A stretch of 43,017 nt of DNA, taken from Lachnospiraceae bacterium. Lineage in GTDB: Bacteria; Bacillota; Clostridia; Lachnospirales; Lachnospiraceae. Location of the stretch: contig JALERL010000114.1 of NCBI GenBank assembly GCA_022764465.1, positions 1 through 43,017 on the forward strand, given 5' to 3'. Below are positions 16,724-25,229 of the stretch, piece by piece; position 1 is the first letter of the stretch, and every line of letters starts with the position of its first letter. The translations under genes were made by a program, and so were the position numbers. The notes beneath the pieces are model-generated. The model did not search any database, had not been told where the DNA came from, and saw nothing but the letters and a program-made list of their open reading frames with translations.

Positions 16724-18421
16724 ATGAAAATATTAAGTATTGAAGTTGGCAGTGATATTACTCATGTAGTTGAGACAGACTATCAGATGAGAAATCCGAA
16801 GATCTACAACTATTTTTCCTTTGATACACCGGTAGGAACCGCTGGTGATTCCGGGGTAGAGTGTAACGAGGATTTTAAGAAGACCTTACTTGCGAAGTTA
16901 GAGGAACATAAGATCAAGACGAGAAAAACGGTTTTCAGTGTCAGTTCCGGTAAGATCGCAAACCGTGAGATCATTATTCCAATGGTAAAAAATAAGCGGA
17001 TCCAGAGTCTTTTGAATGCGAATTCCAGTGAGTACTTTCCGGTTGATTTATCGATGCACCAGTTTGTATACCGTACCGTTGCTGCACCGGATTTAGAAAA
17101 AGAGAAGAAGCGTAAGCTGTTCGTGCTTGCTGTTCCGAACGAATTAGTAGACGGTTATAAGGCATTAAGCAAGTTCTGTGGATTAGAGCTGACAGATCTG
17201 GATTATATCGGTAACAGTATCTTCCAGACGATGCATAAGTCAGAAAGAAATCGTCTGTGTCTGACGGTCAATCTTGCAGAAGATTCTACCCTGCTTACGA
17301 TCATCCATGGTGGAGAGGTTCTGCTTCAGAGAACCATCTTCTATGGATATGGAGCAGCAGTAAAGCTGGTGAAGGATAGTCCGCTGTATGACGGTTCCGT
17401 TTCCCCGCTGGAATATATGGAAACCCATAAGTGCTTAAAGTCCCATCTGAACGGACCATCCCAGGATGCAGACGAACAGAAGGCAGAACTGAAAAATAAT
17501 GTAACCGATGAATTGAGGCCGATGATTGCCAATATCGGACGTATTCTGGATTATTTCCGTGCCAGAAACGAAGGGCTTGAGATCGAGGAATGTCTGATGG
17601 TTGGCAACGGTGCCAGAATAAACGGCTTGGACTGGCTGCTTAGCATGGAACTGAATCTGAAGGCACAGCCGTTTGTTACGTCCCGATTAGATGCAGTCGG
17701 TGTAAATGTACAGGTGCCGATTTCAGAATATATTGCATGCTATGGTGCAGCAATCGCACCAATGAAGTTCGATTTAAGCGATAATGAATTAAGTGTGGAC
17801 GAAAAACAGAAGGGCGAACAGGCAATGATGGTTGCCCGTGTGACCTTGCTGGTATGTATCTTAGCTTCTGTTGTTATGGTGGTTTACGGTGGAGTAACGA
17901 ATCATATCGGGCATAAGAAGGTGATCGAGCTTCAGGATAAGAAGGCATCCCTTGCTTACATAGAAGAGATCTATCAGAATTACCAGAATACCTGTAACCG
18001 TTACAAGGATGTGACCGCATTAGACCGCAATGCCACCAGGACTTCCAGCGGAATGGCAGATGCGATTGATGAAATGGAGCAGAAGCTGCCCAGCTCGGTA
18101 AAGGTAACTTCTCTTTCTGCAAACGGAGAGACAATGACGGTTACGGCTGAGGTATCGACAAAGGATGAAGCAGCAAAGATGATCCAGCAGTTAGAATCCT
18201 TTGATATTTTCAGCAGTGTAACAACAACCGGTATCAATGAAGTCACAGACGAAGCAGGAAGCACTACCGTAGAATTTACTGTGAGCTGCCAGTATACGAC
18301 GCCGGATGCACAGTTCGCGGACGAGACTGCAACAGAAACAGGCACTGAGACAACAGACCAGTCGGCAGGTGCATCGACAGAGACACAGACAGATGCAGCA
18401 TCGGAAGGAGGCGCACAGTAA
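16724..18421 (+). CDS. pilM: PilM-PilN fusion, type IV pilus alignment protein
   Basis: The product has 565 residues. Residues 1 to about 350 have the actin-like PilM fold: the start MKILSIEVGSDITHVVE resembles the phosphate-1 strand, and MVGNGARINGLDWLL fits the late nucleotide-binding strand. A single membrane segment (VARVTLLVCILASVVMVVYG, about 368-388) follows. After it comes a PilN-like periplasmic part with a coiled region and a KLPSSVKVTSLSANGETMTV core. The last 40 residues are a low-complexity Thr/Glu/Ala tail. In most systems PilM and PilN are separate and interact; here they form one chain. The stop overlaps the next ATG by 1 nt (TAATG). Confidence 0.85.
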   Translation: MKILSIEVGSDITHVVETDYQMRNPKIYNYFSFDTPVGTAGDSGVECNEDFKKTLLAKLEEHKIKTRKTVFSVSSGKIANREIIIPMVKNKRIQSLLNANSSEYFPVDLSMHQFVYRTVAAPDLEKEKKRKLFVLAVPNELVDGYKALSKFCGLELTDLDYIGNSIFQTMHKSERNRLCLTVNLAEDSTLLTIIHGGEVLLQRTIFYGYGAAVKLVKDSPLYDGSVSPLEYMETHKCLKSHLNGPSQDADEQKAELKNNVTDELRPMIANIGRILDYFRARNEGLEIEECLMVGNGARINGLDWLLSMELNLKAQPFVTSRLDAVGVNVQVPISEYIACYGAAIAPMKFDLSDNELSVDEKQKGEQAMMVARVTLLVCILASVVMVVYGGVTNHIGHKKVIELQDKKASLAYIEEIYQNYQNTCNRYKDVTALDRNATRTSSGMADAIDEMEQKLPSSVKVTSLSANGETMTVTAEVSTKDEAAKMIQQLESFDIFSSVTTTGINEVTDEAGSTTVEFTVSCQYTTPDAQFADETATETGTETTDQSAGASTETQTDAASEGGAQ

Positions 18422-19155
18422 TGAAGGGATTAACGATCAGCGATAAGGATAAAAGAGTACTGTATATCGTATTAGGAGTACTGATATTTTTCGGTGTATA
18501 CTGGTTCGTATTCCGTGGCGCGATGGAAAAAAACGACGAATACGTTGCAACCCAGAACCAGCTGCAGGGAGAAATCGGACAGTTGCAGCAGCTGGTTGCC
18601 AGAGAAAAAGAATTTACCGATGGCATGGACGAGATGAATCAGGAGATGAATACGATTTTTGACAGCTTTCCATCCATGGTAACTGCCAGGGATCAGATCA
18701 TCTATGCATCGAATTTAGAGAAGGCAAAAGACATTAAGATCCAGGGAGTGACCTTATCGGAGCCGACCCTTTCCTATACGATGAATGAGGATGGAAGCAA
18801 TCCGGAGGATGACGGTAAGCTTTTATATGAAGTAGATACGACTTACAACTGCAAGGTATCTTATTCCGGATTGAAGGATGTGATCCGTGCAATTAACGAT
18901 ACCGCAAAGCATAAACAGGTTGCAAATATCTCATTGGTCTATGATGATGAGACGGGGGCAATCGGAGGAAACATTCTTTTAGCAGAATATTACTTAGAGG
19001 GAACCGATAAGGAATATGAGGCAGAGAAGATTCCGGAGGTTGAGACAGGTACGTCCGACATCTTTGGAAATACAGTGGAACATCTTTCTGATGTAAAACA
19101 GGCAGATGTGACACCGGCAAACGAAGAGAATACAGATTCTGAAGCTTCTGAATAA
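18421..19155 (+). CDS. pilO: PilO-like type IV pilus assembly protein
   Basis: The 244-residue bitopic protein has a short basic start, one membrane helix (VLYIVLGVLIFFGVYWFVF, about residues 11-29) and a coiled-coil stretch (QNQLQGEIGQLQQLV). A small alpha/beta ferredoxin-like domain follows, and the tail is acidic. This layout and its place directly after PilM-PilN match PilO, which dimerises with PilN in the alignment subcomplex. Overall sequence identity to named PilO proteins is likely low, so the call rests on architecture and position. It is translationally coupled to the fusion gene. Confidence 0.75.
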   Translation: MKGLTISDKDKRVLYIVLGVLIFFGVYWFVFRGAMEKNDEYVATQNQLQGEIGQLQQLVAREKEFTDGMDEMNQEMNTIFDSFPSMVTARDQIIYASNLEKAKDIKIQGVTLSEPTLSYTMNEDGSNPEDDGKLLYEVDTTYNCKVSYSGLKDVIRAINDTAKHKQVANISLVYDDETGAIGGNILLAEYYLEGTDKEYEAEKIPEVETGTSDIFGNTVEHLSDVKQADVTPANEENTDSEASE

Positions 19156-19169
19156 GAAGAAGGAGATAC

Positions 19170-19201
19170 ATAAGACTCTGCCAGTTCTGGCGGAGTCTTA
19201 T
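19170..19201 (+). other. Very stable hairpin between pilO and the first minor pilin
   Basis: ataagactctgcca at 19170-19183 pairs with tggcggagtcttat at 19188-19201: 14 pairs including one G-U, around the tetraloop gttc. No U-tract follows (ggcaaaaatg), so full termination is unlikely. It is a candidate for RNA processing or for tuning expression between assembly and minor-pilin genes. Confidence 0.6.
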
Positions 19202-19224
19202 GGCAAAAATGAGGAGAAGAGCGG

Positions 19225-20331
19225 ATGCAGCAAAAAAGACTTGCAGATCAGGAGAAAAAACGGTATAAGGCAGATGGTGGATATTCCCTTGTGGAAGTGA
19301 TCGTAGCGGTTGCGATACTGGTTATCTGTGTGATCCCGTTGTTAAGTTCTTTCGCATTGACCGCACAGACAAATGCCAAGGCAAGACAGATGTTAAATGG
19401 TACAACGGTTGCAGAAAATGTTATGGAGGACATCAAGTCGAAGGGAGTAGAGCACTTCGGGGTAAAGTCCGGGGATACAGTCAGCATCAATTCCAAGCTG
19501 TATGATGTCTATACAGCGGATATCCCGAATTATCATTATGATGGAAAAAACTATCAGGTATCGGTTGAAATGGTACCATCTTCTGGAAAGTATACCGATG
19601 CTTCGGCGCTTGTGCCTGCCGATAAGTATTATAACGAAGAAAAGCTGTCTGAGATCTATCAGATGAAAAAAGAAACAGATGCCATCTATGTACAGGATAA
19701 AAATACACTGTATGAGCAGATTGATGATTATTATAAGGATCACGTGTTTGACAGTTCGGTAACACCGGAGACGATCGCAGATGATATACGTTCCGAGTAT
19801 ACGTTCAAGATCAAAAAGGCGAGCGGCTTTATTACCGTTACCGAGGACGTGGAGTTTATATACCGTGACAAGAACGAGGCATTAAAGGCAACGATCGATA
19901 CGAATAAGATCTTCGATTCCTTGCAGACAAGAGAAGACCTGCGGAATCTATATATCTTCTTTGTACCGGGTAAGGAGAATGTCATACATATAGAGAATAC
20001 CTCAGATATTCCGTTACAGGTATATCTCGTGAAACAGAATTCGGCCACAAAGGAAGATGTTACATTAGAAGTAACAGAGAGTGCGCATGGCGGTTCTGCC
20101 CTGACAAAGATCGCAACGAATTTAGATATTACAGATGCGGCGCATACAGAGTTCACGAAGCTTCGTGTGAATAATATTGACCGCACACTGACCGATGCAG
20201 TGTCTGTGCTCGGAATGACCGGGCTGGTGATGGAAGAGGACGATAACACCAAGGTATATGATGTTACTATTTCAGTGAAGTCACAGAGTGGAAAAGAATT
20301 GGCAACGATTACAGGAAGCTCGTTAAAGTAA
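19225..20331 (+). CDS. Minor prepilin, PilV-like
   Basis: The 368-residue protein has a 19-residue charged leader (ending KADGG) and a class III signal YSLVEVIVAVAILVICVIPLL, with Glu at +5 (Glu24), so the prepilin peptidase should process it. The position and N-terminal style resemble PilV/GspI minor pilins that help start pilus assembly. The remaining 300 residues form an unusually large globular domain with many Lys/Asp/Tyr and no recognisable family. A gaggagaag ribosome site precedes ATG 19225. It is the first of four consecutive minor prepilins. Confidence 0.8.
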   Translation: MQQKRLADQEKKRYKADGGYSLVEVIVAVAILVICVIPLLSSFALTAQTNAKARQMLNGTTVAENVMEDIKSKGVEHFGVKSGDTVSINSKLYDVYTADIPNYHYDGKNYQVSVEMVPSSGKYTDASALVPADKYYNEEKLSEIYQMKKETDAIYVQDKNTLYEQIDDYYKDHVFDSSVTPETIADDIRSEYTFKIKKASGFITVTEDVEFIYRDKNEALKATIDTNKIFDSLQTREDLRNLYIFFVPGKENVIHIENTSDIPLQVYLVKQNSATKEDVTLEVTESAHGGSALTKIATNLDITDAAHTEFTKLRVNNIDRTLTDAVSVLGMTGLVMEEDDNTKVYDVTISVKSQSGKELATITGSSLK

Positions 20332-20344
20332 AGGAGGTAAGAGG

Positions 20345-22546
20345 ATGATTCATCAGAGAAGAAAAGATAATCGGGGTTCCTCTCTTGCGATCGTAATCGT
20401 TACGGTTGCGTTCTTAAGTGTATTAGTTACGATTATCCTTTCAACGAGTGCCTTGAATATCCAGATGAAGGCAGTACATAAGAGGTCTGTGGATAATTTC
20501 TATGATGCAGAGCAGGCATTTGATGAGATCCGTACCGGGCTTCAGCAGGATGTTTCAGATGCGGCATCGAAGGCATATGTGAGTGTCATGGAGCAGTATT
20601 CGGATACCAATTATCAGAACATGCAGCGTAAGAATATGTTTCAGACCGAGTACCGCAAGTACTTAAAGGAGCGTCTGAAAAACGGAGCGGATGAGAATAA
20701 GTATAATGTAGATAAGATCTATCAGTACATATCAATTGATAACCGTTATGATGCAGCCACCAATACCGGCGCAAAGTTTACCGCACCGGATCCGAAGATG
20801 CTCGTAACAGCCAATGGAATTATTTTAAAGGGGATGCAGATCTTATACCGCAATGCGGATAATTATGTATCTGAGATCCATACGGATATTGTACTGGGTT
20901 ATCCGGACATGAACTTTAATCAGGGTATCGATGTACCGGATCTGTTACATTATTCCCTGATCGGGGATCTGGGGGTTATTGCTGATAATCAGAACCATGC
21001 AGTGACAATCGACGGAAATGTCTATGCAGGCAGCAATCCCGCAGCGGATGCAACGAATGGTATTTCAACCGGATTTACGGTAGAAAATACAGGTGTCGTT
21101 TCCTTTGGCGCAAAGCGTACGCTGATCACAGCAGAGAATATTAATGTAAAGGATAATGCCACTTTAAAAACCGGCAATAAGATGACAATCTGGACAAACA
21201 GCATCAATGCAGATACGAGATCTACCGTACAGCTGGCAGGAACGATGTATGTGGCAGATGATACGAATATTACCGGAAGCGGTGATGTGTCCTTTAGTGG
21301 TGAATATTATGGCTATGGCAATCCAAAGACGGCTGCAATGGCGGATTCGCTGACCGAAGAGGCGGTGAATCAGAATATTCCGGGATACAGCAGTGCCATC
21401 ATTATTTCCGGAAGTAAAGATGATGGAAAAGCATCCTTACATATGCTGGGCTTAACAAAGCTGATGTTAGCCGGTAATGCGTATATCGGAAGCGGAGATG
21501 TCATGATGGGAGAATCCATGGCAGTAAAGAGCAATCAGATCGCATATCTGGCACCGGATGACTGCTTTACCGTAAATATGACGAATCCAAGTAAGGATGG
21601 AAACTTAAAAGATTACGTAGATCTTGCAAAGGTTGCGTCCTATGGCGCAAAGGAAGTAGTGGTCAAGGCAAATGCGGATGGAATGTTCTATTATTTCCTT
21701 TCCTTTGCGAACGCAAAGCGTGCAAATGAGTATTTCAAGACATATTATGATGAAAGCACACCGGAAGGACAGGCACATATCCAGAAGAGAGATGCCTATT
21801 TAAAGCTGTATGTGGGAGATAAGGCACTGACCGTCAAGGAAGGGGATGTAGCGACACAAAAGATCTTAAACGGCGGAATCTATATTTATGATAATAAGGG
21901 AATCCGTACACTTCAGCCACAGTTTACGGAAGAACAGTTTGATATTGCAGATGATGATTATTACATGAAGCTGCAATCGGGCTGGCAGGATATTTATCAT
22001 GCATACTGTCATACATTGACAAGAGATTATGCACAGTTAGATTCCTCGCAGAGATCAAAGACCGTATATAAGAACCTGATCGATGAGACAGAGATCGATC
22101 ATATTGTATCGCAGAGCGCAGTCGATCATACAAAGGAATTTGTCTATATCGATGGTTCGGATACATATACCGCAGAGGTGGTTAATAATAAGGCTCTTGG
22201 TACTTTTGAGGTGAATGAATCACTGCTTCATGGAAAGAATCTTCATCTGATCGTTGCAACCGGAGATGTGAATGTAACAACTGATTTTGAAGGAATTATT
22301 ATTGCAGGTGGTAAGATCACCTTAAAGCCGGGAACTGCGATCACGTTAAGCGCAGCACCGGCAGAAGTACTGAATCTGATCAATAAGGCAGTATGTAATG
22401 CAGGTGGAGCACATGTTTATGCATTAGAGGATATCTTTATCAATGCAGAGTACTTAGAGGGTGTAGACAGTGGAGAAGAGATTTCCGGAGATGGAAAGCT
22501 GGATATGAAGTCTTATATCACATACCAGAACTGGTCGAAGGAATAA
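20345..22546 (+). CDS. Large GspK/PilX-like minor pilin with beta-solenoid region
   Basis: The 733-residue protein has a short leader ending DNRG and a pilin-like helix SSLAIVIVTVAFLSVLVTIIL. Position +5 is Ile16 instead of Glu, as is typical for GspK/PilX-type subunits at the pilus tip. A charged helical domain follows. From about residue 200 to 325 a repetitive beta-rich segment (TIDGNVYAG, LITAENINVKDNATLKTG, VQLAGTMYVADDTNITGSG) suggests a parallel beta-solenoid. A second solenoid-like stretch occurs near the C-terminus (LHLIVATGDVNVTTDFEGII). It is far larger than standard GspK or PilX. It starts 14 nt after the previous gene, behind a strong aaaggaggtaagagg site. Confidence 0.75.
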   Translation: MIHQRRKDNRGSSLAIVIVTVAFLSVLVTIILSTSALNIQMKAVHKRSVDNFYDAEQAFDEIRTGLQQDVSDAASKAYVSVMEQYSDTNYQNMQRKNMFQTEYRKYLKERLKNGADENKYNVDKIYQYISIDNRYDAATNTGAKFTAPDPKMLVTANGIILKGMQILYRNADNYVSEIHTDIVLGYPDMNFNQGIDVPDLLHYSLIGDLGVIADNQNHAVTIDGNVYAGSNPAADATNGISTGFTVENTGVVSFGAKRTLITAENINVKDNATLKTGNKMTIWTNSINADTRSTVQLAGTMYVADDTNITGSGDVSFSGEYYGYGNPKTAAMADSLTEEAVNQNIPGYSSAIIISGSKDDGKASLHMLGLTKLMLAGNAYIGSGDVMMGESMAVKSNQIAYLAPDDCFTVNMTNPSKDGNLKDYVDLAKVASYGAKEVVVKANADGMFYYFLSFANAKRANEYFKTYYDESTPEGQAHIQKRDAYLKLYVGDKALTVKEGDVATQKILNGGIYIYDNKGIRTLQPQFTEEQFDIADDDYYMKLQSGWQDIYHAYCHTLTRDYAQLDSSQRSKTVYKNLIDETEIDHIVSQSAVDHTKEFVYIDGSDTYTAEVVNNKALGTFEVNESLLHGKNLHLIVATGDVNVTTDFEGIIIAGGKITLKPGTAITLSAAPAEVLNLINKAVCNAGGAHVYALEDIFINAEYLEGVDSGEEISGDGKLDMKSYITYQNWSKE

Positions 22547-22564
22547 AGAAGGGGTGAAAGCAGC

Positions 22565-23155
22565 GTGAGAAGACAGAAAAGTGCAGAAAAAAATAAGGGC
22601 TTTTCACTGGTAGAGCTGATTATTGTAATAGCTGTGATATCGATTCTGTCAACCGGTATCATTCTCGGAACAGGCAGGATTGCAAACTGGCAGCTGAATA
22701 AGACAACACAGGCAGTAAATTCTGCACTTCATTCGGCAATGGTTCAGGCAATGAGCAAGGGAAATGTATCCGGTGTAATCTTTTATGAGTTAGATGAAAA
22801 ATATTATGCTTCGATTATCACGGAGAGCTGTGAGACAGCAAGTGGCGGGGTCTATCAGTTAGATGATACAAAGGTAGTAAACACGATCAATCTTGGCAAG
22901 GAGCCGGTTACGATCGTGTTCCATCTTAAGACACTTGCAGGATTTCCGGCTGCACCGATCCAGCTTACGAACCAGTCAGATAAGATGAATATGACAAGTG
23001 CGGTAGAAGTGATGTATAACAGAAGCTCCGGGGCTGTAAAAAAGAGGATGATCGGAACAGATGAATGCAACTTCGATTCGATTGATATATCAAACGGAAG
23101 CAGTACGCAGACGATCCGGATCTATGCTGCAACAGGCAGACATGAGATTCAATAA
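22565..23155 (+). CDS. Minor prepilin, GspH/FimT-like
   Basis: The 196-residue protein has a leader ending EKNKG and mature start FSLVELIIVIAVISILSTG with Glu17 at +5. The following ILGTGRIANWQLNKTTQAVNSALHSAMVQAMSKG helix and beta-rich remainder fit GspH/FimT pseudopilins, where this helix packs against a small beta sandwich. The start is GTG 22565 after an aaggggtg ribosome site. It sits between two giant minor pilins and probably joins the same initiating tip complex. Confidence 0.8.
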   Translation: MRRQKSAEKNKGFSLVELIIVIAVISILSTGIILGTGRIANWQLNKTTQAVNSALHSAMVQAMSKGNVSGVIFYELDEKYYASIITESCETASGGVYQLDDTKVVNTINLGKEPVTIVFHLKTLAGFPAAPIQLTNQSDKMNMTSAVEVMYNRSSGAVKKRMIGTDECNFDSIDISNGSSTQTIRIYAATGRHEIQ

Positions 23156-23173
23156 GGGGAATGGAGGATGACA

Positions 23174-25213
23174 ATGAAAAAGAAGGATTTTTCTTTGAAG
23201 AACAAGGGGTTTTCTTTGGTGGAGCTGTTAGTTGCCATGGCGATCGTATCCGTGGTCGGCAGTGTGATCATTGGGGTAATGACATTTTCTACAAAAAGCT
23301 TTGGCCGTTCCTCCGCTGAAACAAATCTGCAGGAAGATGCGCAGGTGATCTTAGCACAGATGGGTAATTACATCATCGATACGGATGTTGCACTCCGTTA
23401 TTATGTGGATGTTGATCCGGATGGATCCGGAACGAGTATCTTAAAGGATGACCAGTATCCGGGTGGTGCGTTGGATTTCCAGAAGAAGTGGCTGGAGATC
23501 TTTAAAAATGATGGATCGGATATGACCGTTGAGACACTGATCTGGAAAAAGAGTAGCGGAGAGATCAATTACCGCAGGGAAAAGGTGGACGCACACGGAA
23601 GCCGCACGGCGGATATTGCAGACACATTGTTGGCAGATCAGGTCGATGGATTTGCCGTTGATCTGACGAAGGTAGCAGATAACCGTGAGGTCGGACTGGA
23701 ATTAACACTTGAAAAGGGCGATGCGAAGTATGATTCCAGCAAGACTGTAAATATGCGTAATACCTTACAGATTACCGGTGATCCGACTCCGGTGATCGAC
23801 AATCCGGTAGTATCGACGGTAACCGGGGTTAAGGTGTACCCAAAAGAGACGGAGATGTCTACGAATTCCCAGAAGTCTTTTCAGGCAGTGGTACATGGTA
23901 CGAATAATCCATCCCAGCAGGTAACATGGACGATTGAGGGCAATACCTCATCTTCCACACAGATCCATGCGGATGGACGTCTCTGGATCGCACCGGATGA
24001 GTCGGCGGATACGATTATCGTGCGGGCAACCTCTGTGCAGGATCCGGGCAAGTCTGGTACTGCAACGGTAACGGTAAAGCACGAGAGCTTATATAACTTT
24101 GAGGTAACACCACTGAGTGTGGGTATGCGTCCGGGCCAGATGCAGGACTTCCATGCACTCGTAACAAAAAAGACGAACAATGAAGTGGTAGACCGTGCAG
24201 AGATCACATGGAGAATTGTAAGCGGAGATACCACTGCGGGAGCATTCCAGACAAATACCGGTGCGGCTAATGTATTTACCGCAGCATTAAAGGCAAAGGT
24301 GCCACAGACATTAAAGGTGACGGTTACCGCGAAGGTAGACGGCAACCAGATCGGAGCAAAGGATATTGAGATCACGATCGATGGCAAGAGAGATCTGTCA
24401 AAATACCCATTGATCGAAGGACAGTCTTTAAATATCCAGGGTTCTGGTTTTAATTTCTATGGATCGAAGCTGTTTGCATCGGACAACCGCTGCAATATAC
24501 ATGTAAGTATGGTAGAAGGGAATCCGGGTGGCGGTATTTTGTTAGATAATGGAGAAAAACAGATCCACTTAGTCAGCCAGAACATGACGGTAAACGGAAA
24601 GACCGAATGGGTAAACTGTGCAAAGCAGTTAGAGGATTACTGTTTTCAGGATGATATTGTAAAGACTACGGATCTCCGTACCGGTCTTGCTAAGATCTTA
24701 AACAATCCGTCTCTGTTAGGAGAGGGTTATCAGATCTATCAGGTCAATGACGAAGGCTGGGAATATAACTTTTATCAGGGCAGGGATGAACTGAATCAGT
24801 ATAAGACGATCATCTATAAGCCAAAGGGAAGACTGACCATCCAGTTAGCCGGCCGATCCCTTGCCAACTGTATTATTGTTGCACAGGACAGCATCGAGAT
24901 CCAGGGTAATGAATTTAAGATGGCAGAAGTACCGGAGGGAATGAACGCACCGATCATCTATTCGATGGAAGGAAACGTCGTGATGTCCTGTGGTGGCACG
25001 ACAAAGTCAGAAGCAATCCTGTATGCGCCGAAAGGAAATGTGGATATCCGGGGAAATGGACTAAATCTTCATGGATTTATTTTTGCAGGCTTAGGCGAGA
25101 AAGCGGCAGATGACAAGTCTGCGGGCAGAGTAACGATTGCAAATGGTGCCAATATTTATCAGAGTGATGCAGCAATCCGGACGTTTGATATGCTGTTAGA
25201 GTTGTGTGATTAG
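23174..25213 (+). CDS. Large PilW-like minor pilin with Ig-like domains
   Basis: The 679-residue protein has a leader ending KNKG and mature start FSLVELLVAMAIVSVVGSVI, with Glu17 at +5. A PilW/GspJ-like domain comes next. Residues of about 212-300 and 305-405 look like two bacterial Ig-like (Big-type) repeats: VTGVKVYPKETEMSTNSQKS then QVTWTIEGN, and FEVTPLSVGMRPGQ then EITWRIVSG. The C-terminal 270 residues contain solenoid-like turns (AILYAPKGNVDIRGNGLNLH, GRVTIANGANIYQS) similar in style to the GspK-like neighbour. ATG 23174 is preferred over ATG 23168, because the ggagg ribosome site abuts the latter. The architecture suggests a displayed adhesive tip subunit. Confidence 0.78.
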   Translation: MKKKDFSLKNKGFSLVELLVAMAIVSVVGSVIIGVMTFSTKSFGRSSAETNLQEDAQVILAQMGNYIIDTDVALRYYVDVDPDGSGTSILKDDQYPGGALDFQKKWLEIFKNDGSDMTVETLIWKKSSGEINYRREKVDAHGSRTADIADTLLADQVDGFAVDLTKVADNREVGLELTLEKGDAKYDSSKTVNMRNTLQITGDPTPVIDNPVVSTVTGVKVYPKETEMSTNSQKSFQAVVHGTNNPSQQVTWTIEGNTSSSTQIHADGRLWIAPDESADTIIVRATSVQDPGKSGTATVTVKHESLYNFEVTPLSVGMRPGQMQDFHALVTKKTNNEVVDRAEITWRIVSGDTTAGAFQTNTGAANVFTAALKAKVPQTLKVTVTAKVDGNQIGAKDIEITIDGKRDLSKYPLIEGQSLNIQGSGFNFYGSKLFASDNRCNIHVSMVEGNPGGGILLDNGEKQIHLVSQNMTVNGKTEWVNCAKQLEDYCFQDDIVKTTDLRTGLAKILNNPSLLGEGYQIYQVNDEGWEYNFYQGRDELNQYKTIIYKPKGRLTIQLAGRSLANCIIVAQDSIEIQGNEFKMAEVPEGMNAPIIYSMEGNVVMSCGGTTKSEAILYAPKGNVDIRGNGLNLHGFIFAGLGEKAADDKSAGRVTIANGANIYQSDAAIRTFDMLLELCD

Positions 25214-25229
25214 GTCAGGAGAAATGGAA

